A DNA stretch of 64,000 nucleotides from Sedimentisphaerales bacterium (lineage in GTDB: Bacteria > Planctomycetota > Phycisphaerae > Sedimentisphaerales > Anaerobacaceae). The notes beneath the pieces are model-generated. The model saw only the letters and a list, made by a program, of their open reading frames with translations. It ran no database searches and was not told where the DNA came from. The position numbers were made by a program, and so were the translations under genes. Position 1 is the first letter of the stretch. Each line of letters opens with the position of its first letter. Shown here in pieces: positions 10,742-20,402 of the stretch. The stretch covers positions 1-64,000 of the forward strand of contig JAFGPS010000134.1 of the NCBI GenBank assembly GCA_016936075.1, read 5' to 3'.

Positions 10742-11107
10742 CAGGCCGTGACTGGTTGGGACGCAAATAGTATTCATGTTTCTGGGAAGCCGGATATGGC
10801 CTGGATTAATTTGAGAGTCAATAAATATGAGCCGGACCGAGCTAATCTGGTGATTTACAACTGGCCTGAGACCAATACTGTTGCTATTGATATAAATGTT
10901 TGATGTCCGGAAGATGTGGTACTCGAAGAAGGTCAGGAATATTATTACAAAATTGTAAAAGTCGAAGATATTTGGGGAGAGCCTGTCGCAGAGGGCTTTT
11001 TTAGTGATGGAAATATTATATTGCCTATTCAGGGACAATATGCTCCTGAGTTTGCCTGCTATATAATAATACGAGAGATAAAGGAAAATTCTGACTTTTT
11101 TAAATAG
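10742..11107 (+). pseudogene. Degenerate duplicate of the 3' end of the 4826-7066 gene
   Basis: caggccgtgactggttgggacgcaaatagtattca... closely matches 6719-7066; internal TGA around 10901; continues as LEEGQEYYYKIVKVEDIWGEPVAEGF. Confidence 0.9.
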
Positions 11108-11242
11108 ATTCATGGTTACTTTGTAATAAAAAACTTGAATTTGAATTGATAAAGCTTTTTAATATAAGTGTAATTCGATATTTGGAATGTTGCAGGGAAA
11201 TCTATTAAATAATTAATCATTAAATTAACGGGTGATTTAAGA

Positions 11243-11977
11243 ATGGCGAAGAGAAATATCTTTTCACAAACAGGCAACTGGTTACGTAAACATAAATTAA
11301 TTAGACCTTTACACTCTCAACCGGAGTTGGGTAAGGATGGTTTAATTAGCCATGAAGATAAAAACTCAAAAAATAGTGAATTAATCATCAAAACAGTTTC
11401 ACATAAGGATAAACAGCTCGATAAGCTTCAGGAAGGTTTTGATAAACTTGTCGAACGCCTTCAGGGGATTAATGATCACCTGGACAAGCAGGCAAACCAG
11501 CACCAGGAATTAATGGATAAAATTCAGCAATTACCCAAAATTCTGGAAAGTTTCCCTGAAATGGTTGAAAATCAAAAAAAGATTACCGAGGAGCTAACCG
11601 AACAGCTAAAAGGAACCGCCGCTAAAAATGAGCAATTTGTTGACGCGGTAGATAAGATTCCTAATCAGATAGCCAAGCAAACTGATGCTCTTGTTAATAT
11701 TGACCATCAACTGGCAGCAGCGGCGGAAATTGATGTGCAAATGTCGCAAAGTATGAATAATTTTAATCAAATTCTCGATAAACTTAATGATAGCACAGTA
11801 AAACATACAACAGGTATCGAGCAAATGAGCAAAACTTTCTCTGCCAGTGATAGGTACCTGAAATACATCATTTCAAAGCAAAATAAACGATTTATGTGGA
11901 TTTTCGTAGCTGCTATCAGTGTTTGTGTGGCTACAATTTTGATTCTTACCGGGATAATTATTTACATTAAGAATTAA
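11243..11977 (+). CDS. Coiled-coil protein with C-terminal transmembrane helix, function unknown
   Basis: Long heptad-like segment; C-terminal FMWIFVAAISVCVATILILTGIIIYI. Confidence 0.75.
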   Translation: MAKRNIFSQTGNWLRKHKLIRPLHSQPELGKDGLISHEDKNSKNSELIIKTVSHKDKQLDKLQEGFDKLVERLQGINDHLDKQANQHQELMDKIQQLPKILESFPEMVENQKKITEELTEQLKGTAAKNEQFVDAVDKIPNQIAKQTDALVNIDHQLAAAAEIDVQMSQSMNNFNQILDKLNDSTVKHTTGIEQMSKTFSASDRYLKYIISKQNKRFMWIFVAAISVCVATILILTGIIIYIKN

Positions 11978-12078
11978 ATTCATTATATTGTGTCTGTAGC
12001 TGGCAAACTTATAAATTTTTGATATACTAAAAATATTGTGTCTAAAGTGGGGGTGTATCAGATAAAACAGTTGAAACT

Positions 12079-12111
12079 TGGATAGGTTTCGTTAAACTAT
12101 CCAGACTTTTT
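12079..12111 (+). terminator. Candidate intrinsic terminator upstream of hppA
   Basis: TGGATAG...CTATCCA stem followed by agacTTTTT. Confidence 0.5.
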
Positions 12112-12161
12112 AAATTTTATGTGTGATTTATTATAGACAGTTTATGAAAGGAGTAACAAAA

Positions 12162-14624
12162 GTGAAAGTTCGTAAGTGTGTATTTGCATTAATAGTACTA
12201 GCAATAGCTCTTAGTACGATAGCAATGGGCGCCGAAGCACCAGTAGAAGATGCCGGAGCAGCCGTTGGCGCTGCAGGCGGAGCGGGTGGTACTGCTGGCG
12301 ACGGAACATGGTTATGGTGGATAGCACCAATTGGATCCTTATGTGCGCTGGGTTTCGCCATCTATTTCTATAAGAAAATGATGGAAGCTCCCGAAGGTAC
12401 ACCAAAAATGATTGAAATCGCCAAACATGTTCGTGAAGGTGCTTATGCTTACCTTTACAGGCAATATAGCGTTGTTACAATCGTGTTTGTTGTACTATTG
12501 GCAATTTTTGCCTTCCTTGCTTATAAAGGCGTTCAAAATCCATTCGTACCGATAGCATTCCTTACAGGTGGTTTCTTTAGTGGATTATGCGGCTTTTTAG
12601 GTATGAAAACCGCGACAAACGCTTCTGCAAGAACCGCGCAGGGTGCAAGCAAGAGCTTAAACAGCGGCCTGCAGGTTGCTTTCCGCTCAGGTGCGGTTAT
12701 GGGTTTGGTCGTTGTAGGTTTTGGTCTTTTTGACATTTCAATGTGGTATATCATTCTCGATAAGTTTGTTTATACAGTCACAAACATGGATAACGGTGTA
12801 AGACTGTGGGGATTACAGTTGGTCAAAGAGGGCATGGAGCATGAACACAAGCTCGTGGAAATAACAACAACAATGATTACATTCGGTATGGGTGCTTCAA
12901 CTCAGGCATTATTCGCCCGTGTTGGTGGTGGTATCTATACAAAAGCCGCAGACGTCGGAGCCGACCTTGTCGGTAAAGTCGAAGCCGGTATTCCGGAAGA
13001 CGATCCAAGAAATCCTGCTACAATCGCTGATAACGTCGGTGACAACGTTGGTGACGTAGCTGGTATGGGTGCAGACCTTTATGAAAGTTATTGCGGCTCG
13101 ATTCTTGCAACCGCTGCTCTTGGTGCTGCTTTATCACTTGGTACGCTTCCTGAAAGTATGACAACACTTAAAGCTGTACTGGCGCCTATGGTTGTTGCCG
13201 GTATCGGTATTCTGCTTTCTATCGTTGGTATGTTCATGGTTCGTTGTAAGGAAGATGCAACACAAAAGAACCTTCTTAGAGCATTATTGATTGGTACACT
13301 TGGCAGTTCAGTTTTAATTATCGCTGCAGTTGCATTACTTGCCGGTCTTGGCTGGATTACATGGGGTATATTCGGTTCTGTAGTTTCAGGTCTTGTTGCC
13401 GGTGTTCTCATCGGACAATTCACAGAATATTATACATCAGATGAATACAAACCAACAAAAGGTATTGCTGAGCAGGCAGTAATGGGTCCGGCTACAACAA
13501 TTATTGACGGTCTTGCCACTGGTATGTACTCTGCTGGTTTGCCGGTAATTACAATTGTAATCGGTATTCTTTGTGCGTATGGCTTCGCGGGAGGCTTCTC
13601 AAATATGGCTATGGGTCTTTATGGTATCGGCTTTGCCGCAGTCGGAATGCTCGCAACACTGGGTATCACACTGGCAACAGATGCATACGGCCCAATCGCT
13701 GATAACGCTGGTGGAAACGCTGAAATGGCCGGCCTTGGTGAAGAAGTAAGAAAAAGAACAGACGCTCTTGACTCACTCGGTAACACAACCGCGGCAACTG
13801 GAAAAGGTTTCGCAATTGGTTCAGCAGCTCTTACAGCAATGGCTCTTCTGGCAGCTTACATCGAAGAAGTAAGAATCTGGATTGGTCGTCTTGCTGATGA
13901 AAATGCTGATGGAATTTATAAAGTTGGCGAAATGGCGTTTGCGGCAACTGATGGTGTTGTAAAAGATGGAGTCGAAGCAGTCAACGTAAAAACAGCTTTA
14001 ATCGCTGATTTTGTTAAAGCATATGATTTAACAATTATGAATCCTAAACTTATCGGCGGACTCTTCCTTGGTGCAATGATGGCATTTGTCTTCAGTGCAA
14101 TGACAATGAAAGCAGTCGGTCGTGCCGCTGGTTCCATGGTGAACGAAGTTCGTCGTCAGTTCAAGGAAATAGCAGGAATTATGGAAGGTACAGGCAAGCC
14201 TGATTATGCACGCTGCGTTGCAATTTCAACAAAGGGTGCTCAGAAAGAAATGCTCCTTCCTTCACTTCTGGCTATTATCGTTCCGGTATGTGCGGGCTTA
14301 TTACTCGGCGTAGCCGGTGTTATGGGTCTTCTGGTCGGTGGTCTTACAGGTGGTTTCGTTCTTGCTATCACACTGAACAATGCAGGTGGTGCATGGGACA
14401 ACGCCAAGAAGTACATCGAAAAGGGTGCTCATGGTGGCAAAGGCTCGGAAGCACACAAAGCCGCAGTCGTTGGTGATACAGTCGGCGATCCTTGCAAAGA
14501 TACATCTGGACCAAGTTTGAACATTCTTATCAAACTCATGACAATGGTCAGCGTTGTATTCTCAGGTGTTATAGTCAAATTCGCACCAGCTATCAGCTCA
14601 TGGCTACACCTCGGCAGCCAGTAA
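12162..14624 (+). CDS. hppA: Membrane-bound K+-stimulated ion-translocating pyrophosphatase
   Basis: [44 protein letters not shown] start at 12162 after AAAGGAG (ORF track start 12123). Confidence 0.95.
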   Translation: MKVRKCVFALIVLAIALSTIAMGAEAPVEDAGAAVGAAGGAGGTAGDGTWLWWIAPIGSLCALGFAIYFYKKMMEAPEGTPKMIEIAKHVREGAYAYLYRQYSVVTIVFVVLLAIFAFLAYKGVQNPFVPIAFLTGGFFSGLCGFLGMKTATNASARTAQGASKSLNSGLQVAFRSGAVMGLVVVGFGLFDISMWYIILDKFVYTVTNMDNGVRLWGLQLVKEGMEHEHKLVEITTTMITFGMGASTQALFARVGGGIYTKAADVGADLVGKVEAGIPEDDPRNPATIADNVGDNVGDVAGMGADLYESYCGSILATAALGAALSLGTLPESMTTLKAVLAPMVVAGIGILLSIVGMFMVRCKEDATQKNLLRALLIGTLGSSVLIIAAVALLAGLGWITWGIFGSVVSGLVAGVLIGQFTEYYTSDEYKPTKGIAEQAVMGPATTIIDGLATGMYSAGLPVITIVIGILCAYGFAGGFSNMAMGLYGIGFAAVGMLATLGITLATDAYGPIADNAGGNAEMAGLGEEVRKRTDALDSLGNTTAATGKGFAIGSAALTAMALLAAYIEEVRIWIGRLADENADGIYKVGEMAFAATDGVVKDGVEAVNVKTALIADFVKAYDLTIMNPKLIGGLFLGAMMAFVFSAMTMKAVGRAAGSMVNEVRRQFKEIAGIMEGTGKPDYARCVAISTKGAQKEMLLPSLLAIIVPVCAGLLLGVAGVMGLLVGGLTGGFVLAITLNNAGGAWDNAKKYIEKGAHGGKGSEAHKAAVVGDTVGDPCKDTSGPSLNILIKLMTMVSVVFSGVIVKFAPAISSWLHLGSQ

Positions 14625-14677
14625 GACATAAACATCGCTCTGCTATTGACGCAGGCGTGTAATAGAGTTAATCTATA

Positions 14678-14708
14678 GGGGTGGTCGCTTTGACCATCCC
14701 TTTTTTTT
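14678..14708 (+). terminator. Rho-independent terminator between hppA and rsfS
   Basis: GGGGTGGTC gcttt GACCATCCC followed by TTTTTTTT. Confidence 0.85.
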
Positions 14709-14731
14709 GGGTTCGGATAAGGAATACAAAT

Positions 14732-15088
14732 TTGGCAAAAAGACAAGTAAATGTTCAGAAGAAATTCGCTGTAGCGGCTGCGAAAATAGCCGCTGAAAAT
14801 CATTGTACGGATATTGTGGTTCTCGATTTGAAGGGAATCTCACAGGCTACAGATTATTTTGTTATCGCTACAGGTACGAGCGGCAGGCAGATGAAAACTG
14901 TAGCAGATGAAATTTCACAGGCCGGCAGGGATTCTGGTTTTCAAAGATTTGGCAGAGCAGGATATGACCAGGGGCGCTGGATTCTATTGGATTTCATAGA
15001 TGTTGTCGTACATATATTCGATAGTGAGAATCGCCAGTATTACGACCTCGAACTGCTTTGGGGCGATGCAAAGAAAGTAAAAGTTTAG
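14732..15088 (+). CDS. rsfS: Ribosomal silencing factor RsfS
   Basis: [38 protein letters not shown] start at 14732 after AAGGAA, downstream of the terminator. Confidence 0.9.
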   Translation: MAKRQVNVQKKFAVAAAKIAAENHCTDIVVLDLKGISQATDYFVIATGTSGRQMKTVADEISQAGRDSGFQRFGRAGYDQGRWILLDFIDVVVHIFDSENRQYYDLELLWGDAKKVKV

Positions 15089-15102
15089 CTAAAAGATTTT
15101 TT

Positions 15103-15123
15103 GTAGGGTGTGCTGTGCACACC
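15103..15123 (+). repeat. REP-like palindrome copy 1 (GTAGGGTGTGCTGTGCACACC)
   Basis: 5' GTAG + 7-bp perfect stem GGTGTGC-TGT-GCACACC. Confidence 0.9.
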
Positions 15124-15163
15124 AAAACTATAATGGACGAAGTAAACGACATTATTTTTTATT

Positions 15164-15739
15164 ATGCCTGATTTTAGAAGATATTTTACACCGGGAGGAA
15201 CATTTTTTTTTACAGTTGTGACTCACAACAGGCATCCTATCTTTTGTTCTGATAAAGCACGTGAATTATTACGTCAATCAATACAAGAAATAAAAAAAGG
15301 AAAAACATTTGAAAGTTTAGCGTTTGTTCTCTTGCCTGAACATTTTCACTGCATTTGGAGATTACCACAGGAAGACGGAAATTTTACTGTTCGTATGGCT
15401 TGTATAAAAAAGATGTTTACGAAATTGTGGCTTGATAATGGTGGAGAAGAAGTCCAGATATCGAAAACCAGACAGAAGCATCGAGAAAAAGGAATCTGGC
15501 AAAAAAGATTTTGGGAACATACAATTCGTGATGAAGATGATTATATTAATCATGTGAATTATATTCATTATAATCCTGTAAAACATAATCTTGCTAAATG
15601 TCCACATGAATGGCCATATTCCACTTTTCATAGGTGGATGAGAGATGGTTATTATCAACAAGAGTGGCTTTGTGTATGCAAATCTGGTAAATTATACAAG
15701 CCGGATTTTGATAATATTAAAGATACTGTTGGAGAATAA
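15164..15739 (+). mobile_element. RAYT (REP-associated tyrosine transposase, Y1/IS200-like)
   Basis: MPDFRRYFTPGGTFFFTVVTHNRHPIF...LLPEHFHCIWRLP...KRFWEHTIRDEDDYINHVNYIHYNPVKH; HxH-type and C-terminal RAYT signatures; flanked by REP copies. Confidence 0.93.
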
Positions 15740-15746
15740 AAAAAAT

Positions 15747-15767
15747 GGTGTGCACAGCACACCCTAC
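15747..15767 (-). repeat. REP-like palindrome copy 2 (inverted)
   Basis: GGTGTGCACAGCACACCCTAC is the exact reverse complement of copy 1. Confidence 0.92.
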
Positions 15768-15850
15768 GAAAATATATATTTATTGCTAATTTGTAGGGTA
15801 GCTATAATCACTAAATTTTAAACAATATCGAAACATGTAATATCTAATAT

Positions 15851-15871
15851 GTAGGGTGTGCTGTGCACACC
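15851..15871 (+). repeat. REP-like palindrome copy 3
   Basis: Exact copy of 15103-15123. Confidence 0.92.
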
Positions 15872-15887
15872 ATTTTTAAGACAATAT

Positions 15888-17714
15888 ATGAAACCAATTA
15901 TAGAAATACTCGAAGAAAAAATAAGTGCCGTAATGTCCGAAGTTGCTGGGCAGGAAAAATGTTCTGCGGTTATCAAGCAGGCGAGTGACCCGAAATTCGG
16001 AGACTACCAGGCCAATGGCATTATGGCTCTGGCGAAACAACTCAAAACCAATCCTCGCAAACTCGCCGACCAGGTTGTAGAAAAACTCGATATAAGCGAT
16101 ATTTGCGAATCTCCAGAAATAGCCGGACCAGGATTTATAAATCTGAGACTGAAACCAGAATTTATTTCAAACGGACTTCTCGAAATCAATAAAGATTCAG
16201 TAAACCTTGCAGTAGAAAAAACAACAGAACCGAAAAATGCCGTTGTCGATTTTTCGGGTCCCAACATTGCAAAACAAATGCACGTAGGCCATTTGCGAAG
16301 CACAATCATAGGCGATTGTATTTGCAGAATGCTTAAATTTCTCGGCCATAACGTTATCCCCCAAAACCATGTTGGAGATTGGGGTACGCAGTTTGGAATG
16401 CTCATAGCTTATCTAAAAGATCAGCAACATAATGTCGATCCAGATTTTGTAGTGACATTCGACAACGATTCTGGCGAAATTACTGAGGATATTGAAAAGG
16501 CTAATTCTATTTTTGTTGAAATTAGCGACTTAGAGAAATTTTACCGTGACGCGAAACAAAAATTTGATATTGATCCTGAATTTAAGAAATGGGCACGAAC
16601 AAGCGTCTTTTTGCTTCAAAGACGAAATAAAGAAGAAGTTTTAATGTGGGAAGCGATTGTGAGAGCTTCCAGAGAGCATTATCTACCTATTTATGAGAGG
16701 CTAAAAGTAAATTTAAAGGCGAAGGATGAGAGGGGGGAAAGTGCTTATAACGATGATTTGCCTCATGTTGTTGCAGATTTGAAAAAGGCAAATTTAGCAA
16801 AAGAATCTGATGGAGCGATGTGTGTTTTTCTTGATGGATTTAAGAATAAAGAAGGTGAGCCTTTACCTTTTATTATTCAGAAGTCAGATGGAGCGTTTTT
16901 ATATGCAACGACAGATTTGGCGGCTTTGCGGTATCGTGTGGGTAAATTAAAGGCTGATGAGATAATTTATGTAACTGACGCAAGGCAAAAGCTGCATTTT
17001 GAGATGTTGTTTGCGGTAGCGCGTAAAGCAGGTTGGGCGAATGACAATGTAAAGCTTAATCATGTAATGTTTGGTAGTGTTTTGGGTGAGAACGGCCAGC
17101 CGCTAAAGACTCGTTCGGGTGAGAATGTGAAGTTGAAAGAATTGCTCGATGAAGCGATTGAGCGTGCTACAAAAGTTGTCGAGCAGAAAAATCCTGAGTT
17201 GTCGTTGGAAGAGAAAAAGAAAATTGCCCAGGCCGTTGGGATAGGTGCTGTTAAGTATGCGGATTATTCTAATAACCGCACGAGTGATTATGTGTTCAGC
17301 TTCGATAAGATGCTCGCTATGGAAGGAAACACCGCTCCCTATATGCAATATGCCTATGCTCGTATAAAATCGATTGAGCGCAAAGCAGAGAGCAAGGGAG
17401 TCGATATAGCAACTGAGCTTGGAAGTATTAGTACATTGAATTTAAGTGAGCCTACAGAGCTTGAGCTTGCCAAACACCTTATGCGTTACGGCGAAGCGAT
17501 TCAATATGCGGTTAGTGACTTCAAACCGAATTATCTTACAGCTTATCTTTACGAGCTTGCCCAGAAATTCAGTACATTTTATACGAGTTGTCCCGTTCTT
17601 ATAGCCGAGCCTGACCAGAGGCCCACAAGATTGCTATTATGCGATTTAACCGCTCGAACAATCAAGCACGGCCTGACAGAATTGTTAGGTATCGACGTAG
17701 TCGAACAAATGTAG
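15888..17714 (+). CDS. argS: Arginyl-tRNA synthetase
   Basis: FSGPNIAKQMHVGHLRSTIIGD; start at 15888 (MKPIIEILEEKIS) because the ORF-track start at 15858 lies in a REP. Confidence 0.95.
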   Translation: MKPIIEILEEKISAVMSEVAGQEKCSAVIKQASDPKFGDYQANGIMALAKQLKTNPRKLADQVVEKLDISDICESPEIAGPGFINLRLKPEFISNGLLEINKDSVNLAVEKTTEPKNAVVDFSGPNIAKQMHVGHLRSTIIGDCICRMLKFLGHNVIPQNHVGDWGTQFGMLIAYLKDQQHNVDPDFVVTFDNDSGEITEDIEKANSIFVEISDLEKFYRDAKQKFDIDPEFKKWARTSVFLLQRRNKEEVLMWEAIVRASREHYLPIYERLKVNLKAKDERGESAYNDDLPHVVADLKKANLAKESDGAMCVFLDGFKNKEGEPLPFIIQKSDGAFLYATTDLAALRYRVGKLKADEIIYVTDARQKLHFEMLFAVARKAGWANDNVKLNHVMFGSVLGENGQPLKTRSGENVKLKELLDEAIERATKVVEQKNPELSLEEKKKIAQAVGIGAVKYADYSNNRTSDYVFSFDKMLAMEGNTAPYMQYAYARIKSIERKAESKGVDIATELGSISTLNLSEPTELELAKHLMRYGEAIQYAVSDFKPNYLTAYLYELAQKFSTFYTSCPVLIAEPDQRPTRLLLCDLTARTIKHGLTELLGIDVVEQM

Positions 17715-17739
17715 AGGAACAAATGTAGAGGAACAAATG
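17703..17739 (+). repeat. 14-bp tandem repeat GAACAAATGTAGAG (2.6 copies) at argS/yjbQ junction
   Basis: Copies at 17703-17716, 17717-17730, partial 17731-17739; contains argS stop and yjbQ start. Confidence 0.95.
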
Positions 17740-18147
17740 AAAATAATAAATGATAATTTTAATGTAAGTACACGCGGCCGGAATCAGATGATTGATATTA
17801 CAAGCCAGATTCAGTCTATCGTGAACGATTCAGGTATTTCCGATGGTGATGTTGTAGTATATTGTCCTCATACTACAGCTGGTATAACAATTAATGAAAA
17901 CGCTGACCCCGATGTGCAGCATGATATACTCTTAACTCTTGAAAACATATTTCCGCAGCGCCGAGCAGGTTACAGGCATTCTGAAGGCAATTCTGATTCG
18001 CATTGCAAAAGCTCTCTTGTCGGCTGCAGCGAACTGGTACTGATTAAGAAAGGTTGCCTGATACTTGGAACCTGGCAATCTGTGTTTTTCTGCGAGTTCG
18101 ACGGTCCAAGAAACAGAAATGTTATAGTGCAGGTTCGAGGACAATAG
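17737..18147 (+). CDS. yjbQ: Secondary thiamine-phosphate synthase YjbQ family (UPF0047)
   Basis: VVVYCPHTTAGITINENADPDVQHDIL...GSWQSVFFCEFDGPR-like motifs. Confidence 0.93.
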   Translation: MKIINDNFNVSTRGRNQMIDITSQIQSIVNDSGISDGDVVVYCPHTTAGITINENADPDVQHDILLTLENIFPQRRAGYRHSEGNSDSHCKSSLVGCSELVLIKKGCLILGTWQSVFFCEFDGPRNRNVIVQVRGQ

Positions 18148-18169
18148 TACTTAAAAAATCACATTATAT

Positions 18170-18958
18170 ATGACAATGAAAGCGATTGTTCAATTACAAA
18201 ACATTATTTTCAAACGTAATGACCGTACTATACTCAATGACATTTCCTGGGCTATCGAGAAAAACCAGCATTGGGCATTACTCGGTGCCAACGGCTCCGG
18301 CAAAACCTCACTATTAAAAATTATCACTGGTTATGAATGGCCCACTCAAGGCTCAGTTCGTGTATTTGGCCAGCGTTTTGGTGAATGCAATCTTCGTGAG
18401 ATTCGCAAGCATATAGGCTGGGTAAGTACTGCTCTGGAACACAGGCTGCCGGAAAAGGATTCGGCAATTGAGATAGTTCTCTCTGGTATTGATGCTTCAA
18501 TGGGGATTTTTCGCGATATAACTGAAAAGGACCTCAAGCTTGCTCAAGATGCCCTTGCAATGGTCAATGCTTCTGATTGTGCAGATAGAAAATTCGGTAT
18601 TCTTTCGCAGGGTGAACAGCAGCGAATACTTATCGCACGAGCATTGGTAAATCAGCCGGGATTACTGATTTTAGATGAACCTTGCGCAGGACTCGATCCG
18701 GCGGCGAAGGTACGATTTCTGGATGATCTTTCTCATCTTAGAAATCGCAGCGATTCTCCTACTATGATATTTGTAACTCACCATATAGAAGAAATCGACT
18801 CGTGGATAAATCATGTCGTGATCCTGAAAAACGGTGAAGTCCTCTCGTCAGGCTTGAAGAATGAAGTTCTTACAACTGATATATTAAGCCGAGCATTTGA
18901 TATGGATATGCTTGTTCAAAAAGAGGGACAAAAATATTATATAAGACAACACTTCTGA
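18170..18958 (+). CDS. ABC transporter ATP-binding protein (stand-alone, YlmA-like)
   Basis: GANGSGKTSLLKII Walker A; LSQGEQQRILIARAL signature; LILDEPCAGLD Walker B. Confidence 0.9.
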   Translation: MTMKAIVQLQNIIFKRNDRTILNDISWAIEKNQHWALLGANGSGKTSLLKIITGYEWPTQGSVRVFGQRFGECNLREIRKHIGWVSTALEHRLPEKDSAIEIVLSGIDASMGIFRDITEKDLKLAQDALAMVNASDCADRKFGILSQGEQQRILIARALVNQPGLLILDEPCAGLDPAAKVRFLDDLSHLRNRSDSPTMIFVTHHIEEIDSWINHVVILKNGEVLSSGLKNEVLTTDILSRAFDMDMLVQKEGQKYYIRQHF

Positions 18959-19009
18959 ATTTTTTTGAGGCAATGGTTTTGAAAAGTTATTTATCAATGC
19001 GCAGAAAAA

Positions 19010-19066
19010 GGGCGAGGAGGCGGATCCGGCTGGGGGGGAGACCGGTGTACCACACTGCCTCGCCGA
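19010..19066. ncRNA. Candidate GC-rich structured small RNA / hairpin of unknown identity
   Basis: GGGCGAGG...CCTCGCC closing stem with inner CCGG/CCGG; isolated GC-rich island in AT-rich gap, possible TTGAGG-N17-TATTTA promoter upstream and terminator downstream. Confidence 0.4.
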
Positions 19067-19074
19067 GGTTTTTA

Positions 19075-19099
19075 GAATTGCTTAAACAGCAATTTTTTT
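19075..19099 (+). terminator. Intrinsic terminator
   Basis: AATTGCT taaac AGCAATT + T-run. Confidence 0.75.
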
Positions 19100-19511
19100 C
19101 GTAATATATAGAAAAACTATCTTCAAGTTCTTATAAGAAAAAACTAAATATCTACCAGTATAGGCAAAAACAAAAGGGCACTCAAACAAACCCCCTAACA
19201 ATATTCAATCAATATTAAGATTATTATATTAAATCTTATAAAAAAAGCAAGTAAAAAATGGCTATTTTGACTTTCTATCATTATTTTTTCAAATAAATTC
19301 AGTACCAGTATATTAATCTATTGTCAATATAGTTATTACTGGAACATATTAAGTACTATAAGAATAATTCGTATGATTTCCAAAAAACGTAAGAAAAAAA
19401 GTTAAAAATTCCGTACTTATAATTTTATACTGGAAAAATTCTGATATCTTGATATTTTTAAGATATGTTTTTTTATTATGATGAATTTGTTAAATACCAA
19501 ACTGCTGTAAT

Positions 19512-20228
19512 ATGAATAAAATATCCGAAAGAATCAAGCGTGTAGAAGAGAATATCTGCTCGGCCTGTTCCAGAAGCGGCAGAGAACGAAGTGAAGTAAA
19601 CCTCGTCGTAGTTACAAAATCAGCCTCGTTTGAAGCAATTTTAGAGGTTCTTAAGCTTGGAATAACTGAATTTGGCGAAAACCGTGTTCAACAGCTTAAA
19701 AAGGTTGCATCCCAATTACTGGATACTTTCAAAGACAGGGATCCTGAGATATTGCGTAAAATCAACTGGCACATGATTGGGCACCTTCAGCGAAATAAAG
19801 TTAGACAGGTATTATCTTCAGTTTCCTTGATTCATTCCGTCGATACGCTTCGTTTGGCCGAAGAAATCAATGCCGGAGCAAAAAAATTAAATTTACGCCC
19901 GAAAATACTTCTCCAGGTTAACACGTCTAATGAGCCGCAAAAATACGGCGTTCCTGTTGGTGCTGCAATTCATCTTGCCGAACAGTTTGAGACCTTGCAT
20001 AACGTGGAGTTGGTCGGTTTAATGACTATGGGGCCTCTTACACTTGACAAAAACGTAGTTCGTTCATGTTTTTCCCGTGCCGCTGAGTTATTTTATGAGA
20101 TAAAAGGTGAAAAAATTGTCGGTCCTCGATTTGCACAACTTAGTATGGGCATGAGTTCAGATTATGAAATAGCGGTTGAAGAAGGAGCAACCATTCTTCG
20201 AATCGGCTCTGCAATCTTTGCAGGATAG
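19512..20228 (+). CDS. yggS: YggS family pyridoxal phosphate homeostasis protein
   Basis: LVVVTKSASFEAI...FGENRVQQL...WHMIGHLQRNKVRQVL...LSMGMSSDYEIAVEEGATILRIGSAIFAG. Confidence 0.93.
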   Translation: MNKISERIKRVEENICSACSRSGRERSEVNLVVVTKSASFEAILEVLKLGITEFGENRVQQLKKVASQLLDTFKDRDPEILRKINWHMIGHLQRNKVRQVLSSVSLIHSVDTLRLAEEINAGAKKLNLRPKILLQVNTSNEPQKYGVPVGAAIHLAEQFETLHNVELVGLMTMGPLTLDKNVVRSCFSRAAELFYEIKGEKIVGPRFAQLSMGMSSDYEIAVEEGATILRIGSAIFAG

Positions 20229-20402
20229 CTGAAAAAATATTAAAAATTAACAAAGTCCCCTCCAAAACATGCCGAAAATTAGCATGTAAACAATGATTTG
20301 CTGCTTTTAATCAGTAATAATGCTGTATGGTCTTATAATTTAGTATTGATTTAAAGCATGACAGGCAAATCCAGGCCCTATAACATTAGGGGAATATTTG
20401 TA

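Noticed and set aside
15858-15887. N-terminal extension of ArgS (MLCTPFLRQY)
   Set aside because: It is encoded by the REP repeat; the natural start MKPIIEILEEKIS is at 15888.
19010-19066. SRP (4.5S) RNA or 5S rRNA
   Set aside because: The conserved GGUCCGGAAGGAAGCAGC SRP motif is absent, and only a weak reverse-strand resemblance to a 5S segment exists; left as unidentified structured RNA.
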